Positions 54,811 to 60,769 of a DNA stretch of 60,769 bases are shown in pieces. Origin of the DNA: Alcanivorax sp. (GTDB taxonomy: Bacteria > Pseudomonadota > Gammaproteobacteria > Pseudomonadales > Alcanivoracaceae); the NCBI RefSeq assembly GCF_002726155.1, contig NZ_PBSH01000025.1, positions 1 to 60,769 of the forward strand. The letters run 5' to 3'. The notes under the pieces were generated by a model that was not told the DNA's origin, searched no databases, and worked only from the letters and a program-made list of their open reading frames with translations. The stretch's first letter is position 1, and each line of letters starts with the position of its first letter. The translations under genes and the position numbers were made by a program.

Positions 54811-55895
54811 GCGCGCCGCGACTGGACATCAATCTGGACAAGATCAGCCACAACGCCCGTATGCTGGTGGAGGACCTGGGCGATCGGGGCATCGCCGTCA
54901 CCGGCGTCACCAAGGCAGCCCTGGGCTCACTGGACATTGCCAAGGCCATGTTGCGGGCCGGCATGAGCGGGTTGGGGGATTCGCGCATCGAGAACATCGA
55001 AGCCATGCGCCAGCAGCGCATTTCTGCCCCCATCATGCTTATCCGCTCGCCCATGCTCAGCCAGGTGGAACGGGTAGTGCGAAACGCGGACATCAGTTTC
55101 AACACCGAACTGTCGGTGGTGCGCCGGCTCTCCGCCGCCGCCGAGGAAGCCGAACGCAGTCACGGTATCGTGCTGATGGTGGAACTGGGAGATCTACGCG
55201 AAGGCATTTTGCCCGAAGATCTGGTCAGTGCGGCCCGCGAAGTTATACGGCTGCCCAACCTGGAACTCACCGGCATCGGCACTAACCTGGCCTGCCACAG
55301 CGGCACGGCACCGGATGCGGACAACATGGGCGTGCTGTCCGCCCTGGCCGACCGCGTGGAAGCGGAACTGGATATAAAATTGACCCTGATCTCCGGCGGC
55401 AATTCTGCCAATCTGGATTGGGCACTGAGCAACAGCGCCACCGGCCGCATCAACCATCTGCGCCTCGGTGAAGCCATTTTTCTCGGCTGCGAACCCCTGC
55501 ACCGCGAGCCCGTTGACGGCCTGCACACCGACGCCATCACGCTGGTGGCGGAAGTAATCGAGTCGAAAACCAAACCGTCCCTGCCCTGGGGCACACTGGC
55601 GGAAACCGCCTTCGGCGGTGACGTCATCTCCACCGATAGTGGCGCCATGGCACGGGCGATTCTGGCGGTGGGCGAACAGGACCTGGACCCGGACGGCCTG
55701 CTGCCCCCCGAGGGCCTGACCATTCTTGGCGCCAGCGGCGACCACCTGCTGCTGGACTGCGACAAACAGCACCTGCAAGTAGGGGACGAAGTGCGTTTCG
55801 GGGTGAATTACAGCGCCCTGGTCCGCGCCATGACCTCACCGTTCGTGGAAAAGAAAATGATCCGGGCCATCAAACATACGCGCAGTGCCGGCTAG
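54807..55895 (+). CDS. Alanine/ornithine racemase-like PLP enzyme
   Basis: A 362-residue fold-type III PLP enzyme related to alanine and ornithine racemases. The PLP lysine is Lys36 in AVTGVTKAALGS. The later ISGGNSANLDW and NHLRLGEAIFLGCE segments match the racemase barrel and its phosphate-binding loop. It is coupled to the DUF1611 gene. Substrate cannot be told from sequence; an amino acid whose D/L form feeds the DUF1611 acylation step is the simplest idea. Confidence 0.85.
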   Translation: MSAPRLDINLDKISHNARMLVEDLGDRGIAVTGVTKAALGSLDIAKAMLRAGMSGLGDSRIENIEAMRQQRISAPIMLIRSPMLSQVERVVRNADISFNTELSVVRRLSAAAEEAERSHGIVLMVELGDLREGILPEDLVSAAREVIRLPNLELTGIGTNLACHSGTAPDADNMGVLSALADRVEAELDIKLTLISGGNSANLDWALSNSATGRINHLRLGEAIFLGCEPLHREPVDGLHTDAITLVAEVIESKTKPSLPWGTLAETAFGGDVISTDSGAMARAILAVGEQDLDPDGLLPPEGLTILGASGDHLLLDCDKQHLQVGDEVRFGVNYSALVRAMTSPFVEKKMIRAIKHTRSAG

Positions 55896-55929
55896 CCGAA
55901 TTCACACAACACAGACCACAACGATACCC

Positions 55930-55951
55930 GCGCCGGCTCTGCAGCCGGCGC
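55930..55951 (+). terminator. Hairpin after the racemase gene
   Basis: A perfect 9-bp GC stem (55930-55938 with 55943-55951) with a 4-base loop lies 34 bases after the stop. The T run is absent. Confidence 0.55.
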
Positions 55952-56063
55952 CTTCATAACAACGATTCAGTCACCCTGTTCCGACCGGATACCCGTTATT
56001 TAAAACCAGGCTGTGCTACATTCACACCGTACTTTTCCTCGCATCGCCGACACGGAGTTCGCC

Positions 56064-56627
56064 ATGCCCGCCACACCACCACCTCTGCTTGAACACCTTT
56101 CCCAACACTGGAAAGGCCTGTTGATTACCGGGATTGTGTTTATTGTGCTCGGCACCCTGGGCCTGGGCGCCACAGGCCTGTTCACGCTGATCAGCGTGTT
56201 CTGGGTAGGCGGGCTTCTGCTGGTGGCCGGGCTGATTCAAATCCTTCAGGCATTCCGCACACCCACTCTGTCGCGCAGCCTGCCGTTTCTGGTAATGGGC
56301 TTGCTGTATGCCTTGCTGGGCGGCTACATGATGGCCCACCCCGCCATCGCCGCCGACGGCCTGACCCTGATCATCGGTGCCGCCATCGCCGTTGTTTCCG
56401 CCCTGCGATTGATGATTGCCTGGCACGTTCGCGGCGGCGCCAATGTCTTTCTACTGGTGCTCAGCGCACTCATTGGCCTGGCTCTGGCGTGGATGATCTT
56501 TGCCCAGTGGCCGCAATCCGGACAATGGGTGATCGGCCTATTGCTGGCCATTGAATTGATCATGAACGGCTGGATGCTGGTGATAGTGGCGCTGGGTGCC
56601 CGTCAATATCAACGCAATGATCCGTAA
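56064..56627 (+). CDS. HdeD family acid-resistance membrane protein
   Basis: A 187-residue inner-membrane protein with six hydrophobic segments in the HdeD (DUF308) repeat pattern: FIVLGTLGLGATGLFTLISVFWVGGLLLVAGLIQIL and two further pairs. HdeD relatives protect against acid stress in enterobacteria, but most members are uncharacterised. GGAG eight bases before the ATG at 56064 sets the start. Confidence 0.88.
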   Translation: MPATPPPLLEHLSQHWKGLLITGIVFIVLGTLGLGATGLFTLISVFWVGGLLLVAGLIQILQAFRTPTLSRSLPFLVMGLLYALLGGYMMAHPAIAADGLTLIIGAAIAVVSALRLMIAWHVRGGANVFLLVLSALIGLALAWMIFAQWPQSGQWVIGLLLAIELIMNGWMLVIVALGARQYQRNDP

Positions 56628-56679
56628 CGCGGGCAAAGCCCTCACCATCACAACCCACGACACGTAAAGAATCGAGATA

Positions 56680-57864
56680 ATGAAAAAAATCATACTGGTG
56701 ATTGGCGTCTTGGCGCTGGCAGGGTTTACCACTTGGTGGCTACAGGACGCGCCCCTTGATGACGCCGCCCGGCAGTGGCTGGACACCACTCCCAGCGATG
56801 ACAATCCCGCTTACGCTTATCTGTTGGGCTTTGGCGCGCCCGCCGATCAATCCCCTGCCCGGCAAGGTCAGGCGCTGGTTCAGCGGCAAAAAAACCATCC
56901 TGACCTGTCACTTCCCAATAGCTACCGGGACCTGAATGCATCTCCTCTGCTATGCCGGAATATGAACGCCAGTTGCCTGCTTCATCAACAGGAAAAACGC
57001 GTGAAATCTGAGGCACTGGTGAACCGGTATCAGTTCCTGATCGAGCGCTATCAGACTTTTTTGGATTTTGCGTATTTTTCGGACAACACACCGCCTCGTC
57101 TAGATGCCACTTTTCCTGAATACAGCCTGCTGGTCACCGCCTCACGGCTGCAATCCCTCGCCTGGGCGATCAGTGACGCGCCCGAAAAAAATATCGACAG
57201 GGAAATACAGCTGCTACGGCGCTGGCTCACCCAGGACCATAGCCTGATCAGCAAGATGATCGCCAATGCGATGCTGGCAGAAAAACTGCAACTGGTGGCC
57301 CTGCTGGTGCAGCAAGGAAAAATCTCCACGCCGGAGCTTGCGCCGCTCAGCACAGCGGAAAAAAGCTTTCAGGCACCATTACAGAAAGAATTCGCGATGA
57401 TGGCGCACTTTTTCATTGATGAGCAATACCGGGACGGCCATGAAGCGGCAAGCTGGATTGAAGAAATACAATTCAGGGCGGGCCTGAAAAAGCATATCAG
57501 CGTTAACCGTATGCTACCGCTTTACCAACACTTTGCGCAGCTTGCTGAGCAACCAGTTGATGTCATTGAAGCCGACCCGTTTCACCCCGAGCCCGCCTCG
57601 ACGAGTGAGACTATCCGTAACCCTATCGGCAATGTCTTGCTGGAAACCGCGTCGCCGGATTTCAAGCAATATCTACTGAGGCTCGTGCATCTGGATGCAC
57701 GCATGGCGTTACTGAAACAACTTGATAAAACGGAAACAGACAACCCGGCGAATAATCCCTGGACGCCGGGCAAGGCTGACACGCTGACCCGCAAAGACCA
57801 GCAGCTATGCTTTCGTCACTCGCCAGACAATGGCCGCTATAATTCCTGCCTGCCTTTGCTGTAA
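56680..57864 (+). CDS. Hypothetical membrane-anchored envelope protein
   Basis: A 394-residue protein. One N-terminal hydrophobic anchor (residues 3-20) is followed by a large mostly helical soluble domain without recognisable motifs. Two cysteine pairs are visible (CRNMNASC and the C-terminal CFRHSPDNGRYNSC), suggesting disulfides in the periplasm. It follows hdeD after 52 bases on the same strand and may be co-transcribed. I do not recognise the family. Confidence 0.7.
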   Translation: MKKIILVIGVLALAGFTTWWLQDAPLDDAARQWLDTTPSDDNPAYAYLLGFGAPADQSPARQGQALVQRQKNHPDLSLPNSYRDLNASPLLCRNMNASCLLHQQEKRVKSEALVNRYQFLIERYQTFLDFAYFSDNTPPRLDATFPEYSLLVTASRLQSLAWAISDAPEKNIDREIQLLRRWLTQDHSLISKMIANAMLAEKLQLVALLVQQGKISTPELAPLSTAEKSFQAPLQKEFAMMAHFFIDEQYRDGHEAASWIEEIQFRAGLKKHISVNRMLPLYQHFAQLAEQPVDVIEADPFHPEPASTSETIRNPIGNVLLETASPDFKQYLLRLVHLDARMALLKQLDKTETDNPANNPWTPGKADTLTRKDQQLCFRHSPDNGRYNSCLPLL

Positions 57865-57881
57865 CTCAAAACCGTCTCCGC

Positions 57882-57931
57882 TTTAGCCTGAAGCCTGTTG
57901 CCTTCAGCATGTAGCGTATCCCGCTACATGC
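57882..57931 (+). repeat. Heptamer-periodic tract, family E, with hairpin
   Basis: Five units of the type T-N-N-A/T-G-C-C/A/G start 18 bases after the preceding stop (57882-57916). The end folds into a perfect 10-bp hairpin (57907-57916 with 57922-57931) that overlaps the 3' end of arsH. Confidence 0.55.
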
Positions 57932-58634
57932 TGCGCTGATTCACCCGTGCCATCAGTTGCTCGGCCGATTCCTTTCGCTCGGAATAACGATCGGTCAGAT
58001 AATCACTGCGATCACGCGTCAAGTAAGTGAACTTCACCAACTCTTCCATCACATCGACAATGCGATCATAAAACCCGGAGGGTTTCATGCGGTCATTGTC
58101 ATCGAATTCCAGAAAGGCTTTCGGCACAGAAGATTGATTGGGAATGGTGACCATGCGCATCCATCGGCCCAGCACCCGTAACTGACTAACCGTGTTGAAC
58201 GACTGGGAGCCACCGCTGATTTGCATTACTGCCAGGGTTTTTCCCTGGGTCGGACGAACCGCCCCCAACGATAAAGGAATCCAGTCGATCTGTGCTTTCA
58301 TGATGCCGGTCATGGCGCCGTGACGTTCTGGCGAGCACCACACCATCCCTTCGCTCCAGGTCACCAGATCACGCAGCTCTTGCACCTTGGGGTGCGTTAC
58401 GTCTTCGCTGTCTGGCAACGGCAAACCATCGGCATGAAAAATTGTCGTTTCTGCGCCCATGGCTTCCAGTAAGCGCGCCGCTTCCTGCACCACCAAACGG
58501 CTAAAGGAACGCTGACGCAGCGATCCATACAACAACAGAATGCGCGGCTTGTGTATGGACGGCTGATCCCGGAACACACTGTCGCTAGTGGGAACCTGGA
58601 AGCTGTCGTTATCAAGATTAGGGGTATCACTCAT
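57924..58634 (-). CDS. arsH: Arsenical resistance protein ArsH
   Basis: A 236-residue NADPH-dependent FMN reductase of the ArsH type. The motif [25 protein letters not shown], the [21 protein letters not shown] region and the [15 protein letters not shown] segment are characteristic. ArsH oxidises trivalent organoarsenicals. It is the last gene of the ars operon and is separated from acr3 by 65 bases. ATG 58634 opens MSDTPN. Confidence 0.95.
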   Translation of the reverse strand: MSDTPNLDNDSFQVPTSDSVFRDQPSIHKPRILLLYGSLRQRSFSRLVVQEAARLLEAMGAETTIFHADGLPLPDSEDVTHPKVQELRDLVTWSEGMVWCSPERHGAMTGIMKAQIDWIPLSLGAVRPTQGKTLAVMQISGGSQSFNTVSQLRVLGRWMRMVTIPNQSSVPKAFLEFDDNDRMKPSGFYDRIVDVMEELVKFTYLTRDRSDYLTDRYSERKESAEQLMARVNQRSM

Positions 58635-58699
58635 GGTACTTTGCCTGTTTTCCAGAAGCCCTATTCCCGATGCAAGCATCGCGAAGGGTCTTGGTTTTA

Positions 58700-59719
58700 C
58701 TATTGACAGCCTTCTTCAAACCAGTGCGAGGTACGATTAACAATCGCCACCAGCGACAACATCACCGGCACCTCCACCAGCACCCCAACCACCGTCGCCA
58801 GGGCTGCCCCGGAATTGAGTCCGAATACACTAATAGCTACCGCTACTGCCAACTCAAAAAAGTTACTGGTGCCGATCAGGCAAGCAGGGCCAGCAACATT
58901 GTGTTTCAGCCGCAGGCGTTTTGCCGCCCAGTAGGCGATGACAAAAATGCCGTAGGTCTGGATCAACAAAGGAATGGCAATCAGCACAATGGCCATGGGT
59001 TTTGCGAGAATGGTTTCGGCCTGAAACCCGAACAACAGCACCACTGTGGCCAGCAGGCCCATGACGCTGACCGGTTTGAGGCGCCCGACAAAATGGGCCA
59101 CACGCTCATCGCTGCCCAACCATTGCCGGGTAATAAACCCGGCGATCAGGGGCAACAGGACATACAGCACCACAGACAGTAACAAGGTATCCCAGGGCAC
59201 GGTGATGTCACTAACACCCAACAGCAGGCCAGCGATAGGCGCAAACGCGAACACCATGATGATGTCGTTTACGGATACCTGCACCAAGGTGTAGTTGGCA
59301 TCCCCCTTGGTAAGCTGGCTCCACACAAACACCATGGCGGTACAAGGGGCCACGCCCAGCAAGATCATTCCGGCGATATATTCTGTGGCGGTTTGCGGGT
59401 CCACCCAACCGGCAAAGAAGACCTTGAAGAACAACCAGCCCAGCGCTGCCATGGTGAACGGCTTGATCAGCCAGTTAATCACCAGAGTGAGCAGCAATCC
59501 CCGCGGATTCTGGCCCACTTTCTTGATCGCCGTGAAATCGATCTGGATCATCATCGGGTAGACCATCACCCAGATGAACACCGCCACTGCCAGATTCACA
59601 TGGGCGTATTCGAAACCAGCCACGGCTTCAAATACGCCGGGCATGGCGACACCCAGGGCCACGCCGGCGGCAATCGCCAGCGCTACCCAGACACTGAGAT
59701 AACGTTCAAAAAACGGCAT
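58700..59719 (-). CDS. acr3: Arsenite efflux transporter Acr3
   Basis: A 339-residue inner-membrane arsenite(-antimonite) exporter of the Acr3 family with about ten helices. The conserved functional cysteine is in [19 protein letters not shown]. The [11 protein letters not shown] and [11 protein letters not shown] segments are typical. Its start overlaps the arsC stop by one base (TAATG), giving translational coupling. It is the export step of the operon. Confidence 0.96.
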   Translation of the reverse strand: MPFFERYLSVWVALAIAAGVALGVAMPGVFEAVAGFEYAHVNLAVAVFIWVMVYPMMIQIDFTAIKKVGQNPRGLLLTLVINWLIKPFTMAALGWLFFKVFFAGWVDPQTATEYIAGMILLGVAPCTAMVFVWSQLTKGDANYTLVQVSVNDIIMVFAFAPIAGLLLGVSDITVPWDTLLLSVVLYVLLPLIAGFITRQWLGSDERVAHFVGRLKPVSVMGLLATVVLLFGFQAETILAKPMAIVLIAIPLLIQTYGIFVIAYWAAKRLRLKHNVAGPACLIGTSNFFELAVAVAISVFGLNSGAALATVVGVLVEVPVMLSLVAIVNRTSHWFEEGCQ

Positions 59720-60213
59720 TACACACTACCCAGATCGCGATGAATTTTCTGGGCTGATGCAATCAATCCCAACGCGTTCATGTCTGCCAGATCCAATGCC
59801 GCCAGCGCCTCAATGCGGGCATAAAGCTCACCGAAGGTGGTTTCAAAAGCTGCATTAATGTCAGCTTCAGCCCCTGTCGCATGGGCCGGATCTGCCAACC
59901 CCCAATGCACCTTGGGAGTGTCACCCAGCCACACCGGACACGCCTCACCGGCGGCCGCGTCGCACACGGTAATGACCATGTCGACTTGCTCACCTTCCAG
60001 GTCATCCATGTTTTTGGAGCTGGGGTTATTCACTGCCACACCGTGACGCTGTAATACCGCCAACGCATTATCGTTGACCTTGCCGGTGGGCATACTGCCG
60101 GCACTCAAACCACGCAGCTTGCCCTGACCCAAATGATCGGCCAGTGCTTCACCAATGATGGAGCGACAGGAATTACCAGTGCACAGAAACAAAACATTCA
60201 ATGGCGTATTCAT
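59719..60213 (-). CDS. arsC: Arsenate reductase (LMW phosphatase-like)
   Basis: A 164-residue thioredoxin-type arsenate reductase. The P-loop is [11 protein letters not shown] and the redox cysteine pair follows in [13 protein letters not shown], the arrangement of Staphylococcus pI258-type ArsC. It reduces arsenate to arsenite for Acr3. It lies between arsR and acr3, with its stop overlapping the acr3 start. Confidence 0.96.
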   Translation of the reverse strand: MNTPLNVLFLCTGNSCRSIIGEALADHLGQGKLRGLSAGSMPTGKVNDNALAVLQRHGVAVNNPSSKNMDDLEGEQVDMVITVCDAAAGEACPVWLGDTPKVHWGLADPAHATGAEADINAAFETTFGELYARIEALAALDLADMNALGLIASAQKIHRDLGSV

Positions 60214-60229
60214 AACCGTTTCTCGTCAT

Positions 60230-60547
60230 TCAGCCGCAACACGCGGCGTTGGGAAAAGTGATATTCAAGGAATCCCGGGCGGGCACCACCAACGCCTGAA
60301 TGGCGACAGCAGCCCACTCCGGCAATGCCGGGTTCAGTTGGTAATGCATCCAGGTCCCTTGTCGTCTGGCCACCACCAGCTCGCACTGGCGTAACTGGGC
60401 AAGATGCCGGGACACGGTAGATTGTGGTGCCTGCATGGCCTCGACCAGATCACACACACAGACCTCTCCCTGACCGTGCAACAGGCAGATCAGGCTGAGG
60501 CGAATATCATCGCCGAGGCATTTACAGAGCTGGGTGGGTGTGAGCAT
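60230..60547 (-). CDS. arsR: ArsR family arsenite-responsive repressor
   Basis: A 105-residue winged-helix repressor. The metal-binding motif EVCVCDLVEAM in the alpha-3 helix, the recognition helix QAPQSTVSRHLAQLRQ, and a C-terminal Cys-Cys pair are clear. Trivalent arsenic binding should release it from the operator upstream. It is the first gene of the arsR-arsC-acr3-arsH operon. Confidence 0.95.
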   Translation of the reverse strand: MLTPTQLCKCLGDDIRLSLICLLHGQGEVCVCDLVEAMQAPQSTVSRHLAQLRQCELVVARRQGTWMHYQLNPALPEWAAVAIQALVVPARDSLNITFPNAACCG

Positions 60548-60566
60548 GAACCTGCCATATATTCAT

Positions 60567-60586
60567 ATATTCGGAAATACGGATAT
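60567..60586. promoter_or_regulatory. Candidate ArsR operator
   Basis: An AT-rich imperfect palindrome ATATTCGGAAATACGGATAT lies 20 to 39 bases upstream of the arsR start. Its position and the half-sites with C-G next to ATAT resemble known ArsR operators. It should overlap the operon promoter. Confidence 0.55.
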
Positions 60587-60598
60587 TAGCAGCGGGAT

Positions 60599-60626
60599 AC
60601 GCTGCACGCAACATGCGTGGTGCAAC
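60599..60626 (+). repeat. Heptamer-periodic tract, family C (copy 3)
   Basis: Four ACGC-containing 7-base units lie just upstream of the ars promoter region. The first three match the tract after fpr (10144-10178). Confidence 0.5.
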
Positions 60627-60663
60627 ATCGCGGTGCGGTTTTATGACGATGCCAGAAACGAAA

Positions 60664-60694
60664 AAGGCCGCGCCTGATGGTCAGGCACGGCCTT
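60664..60694. terminator. Terminator-like hairpin near the right end
   Basis: A stem of 13 bp with one mismatch (60664-60676 region with 60681-60694) and a three-base loop, preceded by an A run. It may end a minus-strand transcript from the ars leader side or a gene lying beyond the window. Confidence 0.5.
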
Positions 60695-60702
60695 GAAGGG
60701 AG

Positions 60703-60769
60703 CTGTAGGAGCATCGCTGGCGGCGCGATTCCAACCGTTAGGCTATTGCGCCGCCAGCGATGCTCCTAC
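60703..60769. repeat. Inverted REP-like pair, type 2, at the window edge
   Basis: Two copies in inverted orientation (60703-60729 and 60745-60769) share the GTAGGAGCATCGCTGGCGGC core and its complement, separated by about 15 bases. The pair can form a long cruciform. The right copy runs to the last base, so it may continue past the window. Confidence 0.7.

Overview
The window reads as chromosomal DNA of a marine, hydrocarbon-degrading gammaproteobacterium, most likely Alcanivorax or a close relative. This rests on an integral-membrane alkane monooxygenase (AlkB) divergent from a GntR regulator, on a proteobacterial class GN sortase with its VIT/VWA target, and on high-GC genes packed in typical gammaproteobacterial order. 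I saw no rRNA, tRNA, CRISPR array, intact insertion sequence, prophage or replication origin. Coding starts were re-chosen from ribosome-binding sites, so many genes begin inside the longest open frame.

Layout. 0.2-4.1 kb: small stress or accessory proteins (NmrA-like reductase, SRPBCC, STAS-like, YtoQ, a DUF3298-type lipoprotein). 4.2-10.1 kb: cobS coupled to an AraC regulator that diverges from an alkyl sulfatase, then an M23 peptidase, a FinR-like LysR regulator and ferredoxin-NADP reductase. 10.3-18.4 kb: FAD monooxygenase, AraC/ferritin-like hydrolase pair, YheV-PrlC, gamma carbonic anhydrase, LpxR-like deacylase, ion channel. 18.4-29.1 kb: a conserved housekeeping block aroE-hemF-tsaC-dprA-LysM facing def-fmt-rsmB-trkA-trkH. 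29.2-31.2 kb: alkB and its GntR regulator. 31.5-34.5 kb: sortase target, sortase, YnfA. 34.5-37.5 kb: an AT-richer island of small minus-strand orphan genes with integron attC-type recombination sites and no integrase, so a cassette cluster. 37.9-44.5 kb: acyl-CoA and amino-acid catabolism (acyl-CoA dehydrogenase, OsmC, two alpha/beta hydrolases, VOC protein, HMG-CoA lyase, thioesterase). 44.6-51.5 kb: diguanylate cyclase, yggT-proC-yggS, pilT-pilU, TM2 protein. 51.6-57.9 kb: SlyX, a manganese (yybP-ykoY) riboswitch in front of a GDT1-type Mn exporter, YaeQ, a DUF1611/PLP-racemase pair, HdeD and an orphan envelope protein. 57.9-60.6 kb: an arsenic operon arsR-arsC-acr3-arsH.

The most striking unexplained signal is between the genes. 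At about fifteen places the intergenic DNA is built from degenerate 7-base units, with a different consensus per family. Most of these arrays begin or end within about 20 bases of a stop codon, and several form inverted pairs enclosing a short spacer. A separate REP-like family ending in GCTCCTACAG is also scattered through the window and in one place brackets a heptamer element. Other leads are the cassette cluster, the degenerate sorting motif of the sortase target, the DUF1611-racemase operon and a two-hairpin switch downstream of the manganese aptamer.
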